A stretch of DNA of 64,000 nt, from positions 86,371 through 150,370 of the forward strand of contig NZ_MVOC01000059.1 of assembly GCF_002043095.1 (NCBI RefSeq). The letters are read 5' to 3'. Positions 9,368-16,990 of the stretch are shown here, piece by piece; positions within the stretch are counted from its first letter, which is position 1; each line of letters opens with the position of its first letter. Both the position numbers and the translations under genes were made by a program. The notes beneath the pieces were generated by a model. The model searched no databases. It saw only the letters and a program-made list of their open reading frames with translations, and was not told where the DNA came from. The stretch is from Mycobacterium sp. AT1. Lineage in GTDB: Bacteria; Actinomycetota; Actinomycetes; Mycobacteriales; Mycobacteriaceae.

Positions 9368-9414
9368 ATGAGAATGCCCCTCCTCCGCTGGCTGCGGAGA
9401 AGGGGCATTCTCAT
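9368..9414 (-). terminator. Long perfect terminator hairpin after the porin-like gene
   Basis: Arms 9368-9381 and 9401-9414 pair perfectly over 14 bp, and the interior adds a further CTCCGC/GCGGAG stem. It lies 12 bp after the stop of the minus-strand porin-like gene and upstream of the MFS promoter. It should insulate the two genes. Confidence 0.85.
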
Positions 9415-9425
9415 ACGGCGTGAGG

Positions 9426-10871
9426 TCAGCTCGCGCTGGAGGCTCCCGAGCCCTCGGAGCCCGAGCTGGAGGATCCCGCGGAAGCATCCTTCGTCGTCTT
9501 CTTCGTCGAGGCGGCCGGCTTGCCGGTGCTACCGGTCGACGCGGACGTCGACTTGGTGGCGTCGGACGCCGTGCTCGACGATGACGTGCTCGGGGTCGAC
9601 GAGCTCGTGGCCGACGGTGCCTTGTCGTCATTGGACGACTTGGTGCTCGGCTTGGTACTCGTCGAGGTGCTCGACTCGGTGCCCGTCGACTCGGTGCCCG
9701 TCGAGGTCCCGGTCGATTCGCTTTCGCTCTTGGCGGTGTCAGCAGCAGACCCTACCGGCGTGCTTGCCGCCGGTTCCGTGACGGCGGTGGCCGGCTCGGT
9801 TGCGGTGGTTGGCTCCGCGGTGGTCGGCTCGGTGGTGACCGCGGCAGGTTCGGTGACGACGGCAGCCGTCGGGGCGGTCGTAACGTCGGTCGCGGCCTCC
9901 GTCGTACCTTCCGTCGTGACGCTGGCCGTCGTCGCGCCGGTCTTGGCTGCCGTGTCTCCGACCTGAGCGGCGTCGGTCGGCGCTTCCGTCAGGCTGATCA
10001 ACGTGGCGGAGCTCGGCAGGCTTGCCGCGGTTGCCGCGGGCGGAAGGGCTGAACTCAGAGCGTTGGCAAAGGTCTTCCGCACGTCCAGCAGGGCGGCAAT
10101 CAATCCCGAGCCGAAGCCACCCTCGACCAGGGGGCTGAAGATTCCGGTCGTGAACTGCGGCGGGTACCCGTTGAGGAAGGCGTTCGTCACGATGGCGGGG
10201 ATGTTGGCGAGGGCGTTGAGTGCTCCCGCGACGTCTCCCGCCCGGGCCGCGTCGATCACGGCCTGGCCGGCGTCTCCGAACGAGTAGACCGCGCCGGCGA
10301 TCGGAGAGATCGCGGCAAGGCCGATTGGCAGGAGGGCGTTCGGAATGGCGGCGACGACGTTGGCGAAGCGCTGGGCGCTGTCGGTGATGATCGACGTCGC
10401 CCCGATCAGGCTGATCGCCGGCCCCAGGATGAGCCCGATCCCGGCCTGGAACAGGGTGCCGACCGCCGCGCTGAACTGGCCTGCGGCGAGTTGTTGGGCG
10501 GCAAGAAGGGTGGCAGCAGGCAGCGCGGCAACTTGGGCCCCGAGTACACCCGCCGTGCCCTCGAGGGCCGTCGCAAGGGTGGAGGCGTTGGCCAACTGGT
10601 TCTTCAGGATCTCCGCCAGGATCGGCGCCGGATCGTTCTGGAACTGGATGCCAAGCGCCGCGACGTTGGCGAAGGTGGTCTGGACGACGGTCACCCATTC
10701 GGCGATCGGGTTCGCCAGTGCCGCGAGCTGTACCTCGGCCGAGGACGCGTGGATCGCAGGCAGGTGGATCTCTGGCGGCGGCACCGCGAGCGGCGCGGCG
10801 ATGAGGGCGCTTGCGCCCACCACCGCGACACCGGCCGTGAGGTAGGACCGAACCGCTACGTGCACTGACAT
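9426..10871 (-). CDS. Secreted/cell-envelope protein, GjpA-like porin family, with Thr/Ser-rich tail
   Basis: A 481-residue exported protein. The N terminus has a signal-like hydrophobic stretch (residues about 8-30) ending at APLAVPPPEIH. Residues about 40-310 are an Ala/Leu-rich helical domain (NPIAEWVTVVQTTFANVAALG, then NGYPPQFTTGIFSPLVEGGFGSGL) of a mycobacterial envelope family often annotated as outer-membrane porin GjpA or left unnamed. From about residue 330 the protein is almost only Thr, Ser, Ala, Glu and Pro, ending in Ser/Gly. This tail is low complexity and probably disordered or glycosylated. The ATG at 10871 has GGGAG upstream. The porin assignment is from memory of that family; the secreted nature is better supported. 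Confidence 0.7.
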   Translation of the reverse strand: MSVHVAVRSYLTAGVAVVGASALIAAPLAVPPPEIHLPAIHASSAEVQLAALANPIAEWVTVVQTTFANVAALGIQFQNDPAPILAEILKNQLANASTLATALEGTAGVLGAQVAALPAATLLAAQQLAAGQFSAAVGTLFQAGIGLILGPAISLIGATSIITDSAQRFANVVAAIPNALLPIGLAAISPIAGAVYSFGDAGQAVIDAARAGDVAGALNALANIPAIVTNAFLNGYPPQFTTGIFSPLVEGGFGSGLIAALLDVRKTFANALSSALPPAATAASLPSSATLISLTEAPTDAAQVGDTAAKTGATTASVTTEGTTEAATDVTTAPTAAVVTEPAAVTTEPTTAEPTTATEPATAVTEPAASTPVGSAADTAKSESESTGTSTGTESTGTESSTSTSTKPSTKSSNDDKAPSATSSSTPSTSSSSTASDATKSTSASTGSTGKPAASTKKTTKDASAGSSSSGSEGSGASSAS

Positions 10872-11263
10872 TTTTCTCCCTTTGTCGAACGGACCCCCGT
10901 GGCCAGGACCGTAGCGGAACTTACCAACGAGTAAGCACCAAATGGGCGACCAATTTTTCCTGCGAATCCATTGCACGTGATCTGTTCGTTATTGGCGAGG
11001 CATCCGTCGATGTAGCTGGTAGTTGCGTCGTAGGAGCCTTTCTCTCGACGTGCAATGGTCCGTCCTGCGAGGTTGTGGGCAGTCCAATTAGCGCTGAACT
11101 TACTCGAGGGTAATGAGGTCGGGTTTGCTGGAACTGTCGTGGACGACAATTTTGCCGCCGGCGCCCGCGCGAGATTTTGGCGAAGATTCCGGCGGCTGAA
11201 GCGCTCGGTGAACTGGCTCGCAGCGATGTGGGCCGCGGTGGTCGGTGTCCTAGGCTGTGAAAA
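10872..11263. other. 392-bp intergenic region, AT-richer, with paired palindromes
   Basis: This divergent region between the porin-like gene and the FAH-family gene has no credible ORF. It contains two 14-bp palindromes of the form TTAC-N6-GTAA (10921-10934 and 11100-11113) and an 11-bp perfect inverted repeat (CCATTGCACGT at 10968-10978, its complement at 11048-11058). These look like regulator sites; the regulator is unknown. Confidence 0.5.
11251..11256 (+). promoter_or_regulatory. -10 box of a leaderless FAH-family transcript
   Basis: TAGGCT is followed by 7 nt and then the ATG; no Shine-Dalgarno sequence is present. Confidence 0.65.
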
Positions 11264-12055
11264 ATGCGCCTCGGTCGAATTGCCAGTCCAGACGGGGTCG
11301 CCTTCGTGAGCATCGAGGGTGACGTCGAGAACGGTGCCTTGGAGGCACGGGCCCGCGAAATCGCGGAGCATCCGTTCGGCACTCCCACCTTCACCGGGAG
11401 GTCGTGGCCACTTGCCGACGTGCGACTTCTCGCCCCCATCCTCGCCAGCAAGGTGGTGTGCATGGGTAAGAACTACGCGGCTCATGCCGCCGAGATGGGC
11501 GGCGTCGCCCCCGAGGACCCGGTGATCTTCCTCAAGCCGAACACCTCGATCATCGGCCCGAACGTGCCCATTCAGCTACCCGCCGATGCCCATCCCGTGC
11601 ACCACGAGGGGGAGTTGGCCGCCGTCATCGGCAGGCCGTGCAAGGACGTCCCCGCGTCGAAGGCCGCCGAGAACATCCTCGGCTACACCATCGCCAACGA
11701 CGTCTCGGCACGCGACCAGCAGAAGAAGGACGGGCAGTGGATGCGGGCCAAGGGGCACGACACCTTCTGCCCGGTCGGGCCGTGGATCGACACCGACGTC
11801 AACCCCTTCGACCTCGACCTGCGCACCGAGGTCAACGGACAGATTCGGCAACACAGCCGAACCTCGTTGATGATCCACGACATCGGCGCCATCATCGAGT
11901 GGGCGTCGTCGGTGATGACCCTGCTGCCCGGTGACCTGATTCTGACGGGGACGCCCGAGGGCGTCGGTCCCATCGAGGACGGCGACACGGTGAGCATCAC
12001 GATCGAGGGCATCGGTACGCTCACCAATCCCGTTGTGCGCAAGGGTAAGTCATGA
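11264..12055 (+). CDS. Fumarylacetoacetate hydrolase family protein
   Basis: A 263-residue member of the FAH superfamily (acylpyruvase/2-hydroxyhepta-2,4-diene-1,7-dioate isomerase-like), positional match to Rv2993c. Visible metal-binding elements are KNYAAHAAEMG, HHEGELAAVIG (the HxxxE/ExE pattern) and the YTIANDVSARDQQ stretch. The C-terminal LTGTPEGVGPI loop is diagnostic of the fold. It probably hydrolyses or decarboxylates an acylpyruvate such as oxaloacetate or acetylpyruvate; the physiological substrate is not determined by sequence. The transcript appears leaderless. The stop overlaps the gltX start by 4 nt. Confidence 0.9.
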   Translation: MRLGRIASPDGVAFVSIEGDVENGALEARAREIAEHPFGTPTFTGRSWPLADVRLLAPILASKVVCMGKNYAAHAAEMGGVAPEDPVIFLKPNTSIIGPNVPIQLPADAHPVHHEGELAAVIGRPCKDVPASKAAENILGYTIANDVSARDQQKKDGQWMRAKGHDTFCPVGPWIDTDVNPFDLDLRTEVNGQIRQHSRTSLMIHDIGAIIEWASSVMTLLPGDLILTGTPEGVGPIEDGDTVSITIEGIGTLTNPVVRKGKS

Positions 12056-13530
12056 CATCGCCGACATCTGAGGTGCGAGTCCGGTTCTGCCCGTCGCCGA
12101 CGGGAACCCCGCACGTCGGGCTGGTTCGGACGGCGCTGTTCAACTGGGCCTATGCGCGCCACACCGGGGGCACGTTCGTGTTCCGCATCGAGGACACCGA
12201 TGCCGCGCGGGACAGCGCGGAGAGCTACGCGGCCATCCTCGACGCTCTTCGGTGGCTTGGACTCGACTGGGACGAAGGCCCGGAAATCGGCGGGCCGTAC
12301 GCGCCGTACCGGCAGTCCGAGCGCAGTGAGGTGTACCGCGACGTCATCGACCGTCTCCTTGCCGCCGGTGAGGTCTACGAGGCGTACTCGACGGCCGAGG
12401 AGGTCGAGGCCCGCCACGTCGCCGCCGGCCGAAACCCGAAGTTGGGCTACGACAACCACGACCGCAACCTGTCCGACGAGGACCGGGCCCGCTTCGCCGC
12501 CGAGGGGCGCAAGCCCGTCCTGCGGCTCCGGATGCCCGACGAGGACATCACCTGGACCGACCTCGTACGCGGCCCGACGACGTTCGCCGCGGGCGTCGTG
12601 CCCGACTTCGCGATCACCCGTGGCAACGGGGATCCGTTGTACACCTTGGTCAACCCGGTCGACGACGCGTTGATGAAGATCACCCACGTCCTTCGCGGGG
12701 AGGACATCCTGCCGTCCACCCCGCGCCAGATCGCGTTGTACCAGGCGCTGATTCGCATCGGCGTCGCCGACAGGGTTCCCGAATTCGCCCATCTGCCAAG
12801 CGTTCTCGGGGACGGCAACAAGAAGTTGTCGAAGCGCGATCCGCAGTCGAATCTCTTCCTGCACCGCGATCGTGGCTTCATTCCCGAGGGTCTGTTGAAC
12901 TACTTGGCGTTGCTTGGCTGGGGGATCGCCGACGATCACGACCTCTTCAGTCTCGACGAGATGGTGGCCGCCTTCGACGTCGCGAACGTCAACTCCAATC
13001 CGGCTCGCTTCGACCAGAAGAAGGCCGACGCGATCAACGCCGAACACATCAGGATGCTCGACGGCGCGGACTTCACCGCCCGGCTGCGTGACTACTTCGT
13101 GGGGCACGGCCACGACACGGGTTTGGACGACGCCAGCTTCGCCGAGGCGGCCGCTCTGGTGCAGACGCGCATCGTGGTGCTCGGCGACGCGTGGGATCTG
13201 TTGAAGTTCTTCGACGAGGCGTCCTACGGGCTCGACGAGAAGTCTGCGGCCAAGGAGTTGCGCGCCGAGGCAGTACCGGTGCTCGACGCGGCGCTGGAGG
13301 GGCTGCAGGCCGTCGGCGACTGGACCACTGCGGGCATCGAGGCGGCGTTGAAGGCGGCGCTGCTGGACGGCCTCGAACTGAAGCCGCGCAAGGCGTTCGG
13401 CCCGATCCGGGTGGCGGTCACCGGTTCGTCGGTGAGCCCGCCGCTGTTCGAGTCGATGGAATTGCTTGGTCGAGACCGCAGCCTGGCCAGGTTGCGCGGT
13501 GGGCGCGACCACGCTGCCGCCCAGGCGTGA
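12052..13530 (+). CDS. gltX: Glutamyl-tRNA synthetase
   Basis: A class I aminoacyl-tRNA synthetase that charges tRNA-Glu, and in mycobacteria (no GlnRS) also tRNA-Gln for later amidation by GatCAB. The 492-residue protein has the HIGH-like motif PSPTGTPHVG near residue 14, FRIEDTD, and the KLSKR version of KMSKS near residue 260. The ATG overlaps the upstream gene's stop (ATGA). Both of its likely tRNA substrates are encoded just downstream. Confidence 0.97.
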   Translation: MTSPTSEVRVRFCPSPTGTPHVGLVRTALFNWAYARHTGGTFVFRIEDTDAARDSAESYAAILDALRWLGLDWDEGPEIGGPYAPYRQSERSEVYRDVIDRLLAAGEVYEAYSTAEEVEARHVAAGRNPKLGYDNHDRNLSDEDRARFAAEGRKPVLRLRMPDEDITWTDLVRGPTTFAAGVVPDFAITRGNGDPLYTLVNPVDDALMKITHVLRGEDILPSTPRQIALYQALIRIGVADRVPEFAHLPSVLGDGNKKLSKRDPQSNLFLHRDRGFIPEGLLNYLALLGWGIADDHDLFSLDEMVAAFDVANVNSNPARFDQKKADAINAEHIRMLDGADFTARLRDYFVGHGHDTGLDDASFAEAAALVQTRIVVLGDAWDLLKFFDEASYGLDEKSAAKELRAEAVPVLDAALEGLQAVGDWTTAGIEAALKAALLDGLELKPRKAFGPIRVAVTGSSVSPPLFESMELLGRDRSLARLRGGRDHAAAQA

Positions 13531-13634
13531 AATCGAGCGCCGAAATCTTTGGTAGTGTGCTCGTCGGTCGGTGATTGCACACGCTGGTTCGCGCCAGCGG
13601 GTGTTCGACGGCCACGACGTCTATGACCAGCGGT

Positions 13635-13640
13635 TATAGA
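13635..13640 (+). promoter_or_regulatory. -10 box for tRNA-Gln
   Basis: TATAGA ends 7 nt before the 5' end of the tRNA, so the primary transcript would have almost no leader. No convincing -35 is seen. Confidence 0.4.
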
Positions 13641-13647
13641 CGGCAAT

Positions 13648-13722
13648 TGGGGTATGGTGTAATTGGCAACACAGCGGTTTCTGGTACCGCCATTCTAGGT
13701 TCGAGTCCTGGTACCCCAGCCA
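13648..13722 (+). tRNA. glnU: tRNA-Gln (anticodon CUG)
   Basis: The cloverleaf folds by eye. The acceptor TGGGGTA pairs with TACCCCA, including the U1-A72 pair typical of tRNA-Gln. The anticodon stem is GCGGT/ACCGC with loop TTCTGGT (CUG at 13681-13683), and the T-loop is GTTCGAGTC. The discriminator G is at 13719 and an encoded CCA follows at 13720-13722. Confidence 0.95.
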
Positions 13723-13778
13723 ATTCCGGTAGCTCCGGAGGAGGCGTCGACTGATTAGGTCGGCGTGGTCACCTGAGC

Positions 13779-13784
13779 TATGCT
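13779..13784 (+). promoter_or_regulatory. Possible promoter for tRNA-Glu
   Basis: TATGCT with TTAGGT 18 bp upstream (13755-13760), 21 nt before the tRNA. A 9-bp inverted repeat (13722-13730 with 13790-13798) brackets this spacer. Confidence 0.35.
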
Positions 13785-13805
13785 GACCAACCGGAATTAG
13801 TTCTA

Positions 13806-13878
13806 GCCCCCGTCGTCTAGCGGCCTAGGACGCCGCCCTCTCACGGCGGTAGCGTGGGTTCGAATCCCATCGGGGGTA
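13806..13878 (+). tRNA. gluT: tRNA-Glu (anticodon CUC)
   Basis: The acceptor GCCCCCG pairs with CGGGGGT (one G-U pair). The anticodon stem is CCGCC/GGCGG with loop CTCTCAC, giving anticodon CUC. The T-arm contains GGTTCGAATCC and the discriminator is A. CCA is not encoded. A terminator follows at once. Confidence 0.95.
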
Positions 13879-13887
13879 CACACGATG

Positions 13888-13913
13888 AAGGCGCCTACCT
13901 TGGTAGGCGCCTT
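13888..13913. terminator. Terminator after the tRNA pair
   Basis: A perfect 12-bp inverted repeat (AAGGCGCCTACC with its complement) with a 2-nt loop, followed by a T-rich stretch. It lies 9 bp after tRNA-Glu and 23 bp before the end of the convergent IclR gene, so it may act in both directions. Confidence 0.85.
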
Positions 13914-13936
13914 TCGTCGTCTTCGGGTGTCGGTGG

Positions 13937-14638
13937 TTACAGCCGACGGGTGAGCGCCTCGGCTGCGGCGAGCAGGTCCGCCGCCCACCGCGCGCCCGGC
14001 CGGCGTCCCATTCGGTCGATCGGCCCCGACACCGAGATGGCGGCCACCACGTCGCCACGGGCGTCACGCACCGGCGCCGAGACGCTCGCCACGCCGGGTT
14101 CGCGTTCGGCCGCGCTCTGCGCCCAACCGCGCTTGCGCACCTCCGTCAGAGTGCGGTCGGTGAACATGGCCGTTGGGAGCACCGCCTGCTGCGTCGCGGG
14201 GTCGCTGTAGGCGAGGAGCACCTTGGCTCCCGAGCCCGCGGTCATCGGCAGGCGGGTGCCGACGGGCACGGTGTCGCGCAGCCCGGCGGGCGGCTCGAGG
14301 GCGACCACGCAGACCCGCGAGAGACCCTCCCGTCGATACAGTTGCACGCTCTCGCCGGTGATCTCGCGCAGCTTGGGCAACACTGCTGCGCTCGCCGCGA
14401 GCAGTGGATCGTCGACCCGCCCGGCGAGTTCGTTCAGTGCCGGGCCAAGGCACCATCTGCCGTCGGCGTCGCGGGCCAGCAGTCGGTGGACTTCGAGGCC
14501 CGCGGCGAGTCGGTGCGCGGTGGCCCGTGGCAGTCCCGTGCGGTCGCACAGATCGGCGAGCCCGCAGGGTGACTCGGCGATGACGTGCAGTACGCCCACC
14601 GCTTTGTCGAGCACGCCGATACCGCTATCCTGTCTCAT
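13937..14638 (-). CDS. IclR-family transcriptional regulator, NdgR/AreB-like
   Basis: A 233-residue IclR regulator with an N-terminal winged helix-turn-helix (LADLCDRTGLPRATAHRLAAGL, about residues 27-48) and the C-terminal effector domain (ISVSGPIDRM near the end). It is divergent from leuCD. In Streptomyces the orthologous arrangement is NdgR/AreB, which controls leuCD and amino-acid metabolism; Rv2989 is the M. tuberculosis equivalent. The ATG at 14638 lies 6 nt from a minus-strand TAGTAT box, so the mRNA is probably leaderless, and a GTCTC/GAGAT repeat overlaps the start. Orthology is inferred from position and family. Confidence 0.88.
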   Translation of the reverse strand: MRQDSGIGVLDKAVGVLHVIAESPCGLADLCDRTGLPRATAHRLAAGLEVHRLLARDADGRWCLGPALNELAGRVDDPLLAASAAVLPKLREITGESVQLYRREGLSRVCVVALEPPAGLRDTVPVGTRLPMTAGSGAKVLLAYSDPATQQAVLPTAMFTDRTLTEVRKRGWAQSAAEREPGVASVSAPVRDARGDVVAAISVSGPIDRMGRRPGARWAADLLAAAEALTRRL

Positions 14639-14669
14639 AGGGAGATACTAGCGTCTCGAATAATGAGAT
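14632..14669. promoter_or_regulatory. Candidate IclR (NdgR-type) operators between the regulator and leuCD
   Basis: Two imperfect palindromes, GTCTC-N5-GAGAT (14632-14646, covering the regulator's own start codon) and GTCTC-N7-GAGAT (14653-14669). A further GAGAT follows at about 14681. The layout suits autoregulation plus control of leuCD. Confidence 0.45.
14645..14650 (-). promoter_or_regulatory. -10 box of the leaderless iclR transcript
   Basis: On the minus strand TAGTAT is followed by 6 nt and the ATG at 14638. It overlaps the first candidate operator. Confidence 0.55.
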
Positions 14670-14736
14670 GCCCCGCTACTGAGATCCAGTGCGACGGCCG
14701 CAGCGCCCTCTGCGGCGTCGCCCGGAGGGACGAAAG

Positions 14737-16185
14737 ATGGTCATGACTGGAACCCCAGGCACACCACGCACCATGGCAGAGAAGGTTTGGGCCGACCACG
14801 TCGTGTCCGCCGGCGCGGGGGAAGACGCCGCGCGTGAGCCCGATCTCATCTACATCGACTTGCACCTCGTCCACGAGGTGACCAGTCCGCAGGCCTTCGA
14901 CGGACTTCGGTTGGCGGGTCGGCCAGTTCGCCGCACCGACCTGACCATCGCCACCGAGGACCACAACGTCCCGACGCTCGACATCGACAAGCCGATCGCC
15001 GACCCGATCTCACGCACCCAAGTCGAGACGTTGCGCCGCAACTGCGCCGAATTCGGCGTCCGCCTCTATCCGATGGGCGACGTCGAGCAGGGCATCGTCC
15101 ACATCATCGGCCCGCAACTTGGCCTCACCCAACCGGGTATGACGGTCGTCTGCGGCGACAGCCACACTTCGACCCACGGTGCGTTCGGCGCGCTCGCGAT
15201 GGGCATCGGCACCTCCGAGGTCGAGCACGTGCTCGCCACGCAAACGTTGCCGCTGCGCCCCTTTAGGACGATGGCGGTCAACGTCGACGGCGTTCTGCCC
15301 GCCGGCACCAGCGCAAAGGACGTCATCCTGGCCGTCATCGCCAAGATCGGAACCGGCGGCGGGCAGGGCTACGTCATCGAATACCGCGGCAGCGCCATCG
15401 AAGCCCTGTCGATGGAGGGCCGGATGACCGTCTGCAACATGAGCATCGAGGCCGGCGCGCGGGCAGGCATGGTCGCGCCAGACGAGACCACGTTCGCCTA
15501 TCTCAAGGGCCGCCCGCACGCCCCCGCGGGTGCCGACTGGGACGCCGCCGTCGAGGCGTGGACACAGTTGCGCACCGACGAGGGAGCCGAATTCGACACC
15601 GAGGTGTACCTGGACGCGGCGGAACTGAGCCCGTTCGTCACCTGGGGAACCAATCCCGGCCAGGGCGTCCCGCTGAGCGCTTCGGTCCCCGATCCAGAAC
15701 TGATGTTCGACGAGGACGAGCGCCAGTCGGCCGAGAAGGCGTTGGCCTACATGGATCTTCAGCCGGGCACCGCGATGCGCGACATCGCGATCGACACCGT
15801 CTTCGTCGGCTCCTGCACCAACGGACGCATCGAAGATCTGCGGATCGTCGCCGACATTCTGCGGGACAGGAAGATCGCCGACGGGATGAGGATGCTCATC
15901 GTGCCGGGGTCCATGAGGGTCCGCGTCCAAGCGGAATCCGAAGGCCTGGGCGAGATCTTCACCACTGCGGGTGCCGAGTGGCGACAGGCCGGCTGCTCGA
16001 TGTGCCTTGGCATGAACCCGGATCAGCTCGCACCGGGGGAGCGTTGCGCTGCGACGTCCAACCGAAACTTCGAAGGGCGCCAAGGCAAGGGGGGCCGCAC
16101 CCACCTGGTGTCGCCCGCAGTGGCCGCGGCGACAGCCGTGCGCGGAACCCTGTCCTCGCCCGCCGACCTCCCCCAGAATCGCTAG
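14737..16185 (+). CDS. leuC: 3-isopropylmalate dehydratase, large subunit
   Basis: Aconitase-family isomerase subunit for leucine synthesis, carrying a [4Fe-4S] cluster. The 482 residues include YIDLHLVHEVTSPQAF, the substrate/cluster region CGDSHTSTHGAFG with the first cluster cysteine area, SCTNGR (second) and CSMCLGMNPD (third). The ATG at 14737 is preferred over an upstream in-frame start because GGAGGG lies 7 nt before it. leuD follows 9 bp later, forming the leuCD operon. Confidence 0.97.
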   Translation: MVMTGTPGTPRTMAEKVWADHVVSAGAGEDAAREPDLIYIDLHLVHEVTSPQAFDGLRLAGRPVRRTDLTIATEDHNVPTLDIDKPIADPISRTQVETLRRNCAEFGVRLYPMGDVEQGIVHIIGPQLGLTQPGMTVVCGDSHTSTHGAFGALAMGIGTSEVEHVLATQTLPLRPFRTMAVNVDGVLPAGTSAKDVILAVIAKIGTGGGQGYVIEYRGSAIEALSMEGRMTVCNMSIEAGARAGMVAPDETTFAYLKGRPHAPAGADWDAAVEAWTQLRTDEGAEFDTEVYLDAAELSPFVTWGTNPGQGVPLSASVPDPELMFDEDERQSAEKALAYMDLQPGTAMRDIAIDTVFVGSCTNGRIEDLRIVADILRDRKIADGMRMLIVPGSMRVRVQAESEGLGEIFTTAGAEWRQAGCSMCLGMNPDQLAPGERCAATSNRNFEGRQGKGGRTHLVSPAVAAATAVRGTLSSPADLPQNR

Positions 16186-16194
16186 GAGACAGTC

Positions 16195-16788
16195 ATGGAA
16201 GCCTTCCGTACCCACACCGGGATCGGTGTTCCCCTGCGCCGGTCCAACGTCGACACCGACCAGATCATCCCTGCGGTCTACCTGAAGCGGGTCACCCGAA
16301 CGGGTTTCGAGGACGGACTGTTCGCCGCGTGGCGCAACGATCCGTCGTTCGTCCTGAACCTTCCGCCCTTCGACAAGGGTTCGGTTCTGGTGGCGGGCCC
16401 CGACTTCGGCACCGGGTCGTCCCGCGAGCACGCCGTGTGGGCGCTCATGGATTTCGGATTCCGGGTGGTGATCTCGTCCCGGTTCGCCGACATCTTCCGC
16501 GGGAATTCCGGAAAGGCGGGCCTTTTGGCCGCCGAAGTCGCCCAAGACGATGTGGAACTCCTGTGGAAGTTGATCGAGCAGCAACCGGGGCTGGAAATCA
16601 CTGTGAACCTGGAAGATCGAAGCATCCACGCGGGAACGGTCATGGTGCCGTTCAAGATTGACGACTACACCGCATGGCGACTGCTCGAGGGCCTCGACGA
16701 TATAGGCCTTACGCTGCGGAAACAGGACGACATTACGGCGTTCGAGGAGCGGCGGCCGAGCTGGAAGCCGCGCACCATTCCGGTGTGA
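16195..16788 (+). CDS. leuD: 3-isopropylmalate dehydratase, small subunit
   Basis: The swivel-domain subunit that completes the LeuCD isomerase. The 197-residue protein shows RRSNVDTDQIIPAVYLK near the N terminus and the GTGSSREHAVWAL loop that binds substrate. An AGGAGA precedes the ATG. Length is standard. Confidence 0.97.
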   Translation: MEAFRTHTGIGVPLRRSNVDTDQIIPAVYLKRVTRTGFEDGLFAAWRNDPSFVLNLPPFDKGSVLVAGPDFGTGSSREHAVWALMDFGFRVVISSRFADIFRGNSGKAGLLAAEVAQDDVELLWKLIEQQPGLEITVNLEDRSIHAGTVMVPFKIDDYTAWRLLEGLDDIGLTLRKQDDITAFEERRPSWKPRTIPV

Positions 16789-16914
16789 CGGGGGGCTGGG
16801 TGGGGCCGAAATCCTGCCCAGCAAGCCCGTTTTGGGACTGCCGTACCACCGGTGGTGTGGGGCAACCCGATTGCTGAAATTGGTGCCAGCTATTCCTGAA
16901 ATTGGGCGTGGCTC

Positions 16915-16944
16915 TTGGAAATCAGGCGTCTGAAGGTTTACCGT
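16915..16944 (+). promoter_or_regulatory. Putative hupB promoter
   Basis: TTGGAA and TACCGT separated by 18 bp, 46 bp before the hupB ATG. The 202-bp leuD-hupB gap shows no ORF. Confidence 0.45.
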
Positions 16945-16990
16945 AGCTCTCAGTTGGCTCAAGGTGGGCCACAGGCTTCGGAGGTTTTGC

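Noticed and set aside
13722..13798. Nine-bp inverted repeat between the two tRNA genes as an attenuator.
   Set aside because: The arms are 59 bp apart and a promoter-like sequence sits between them; no further support for a regulatory structure.
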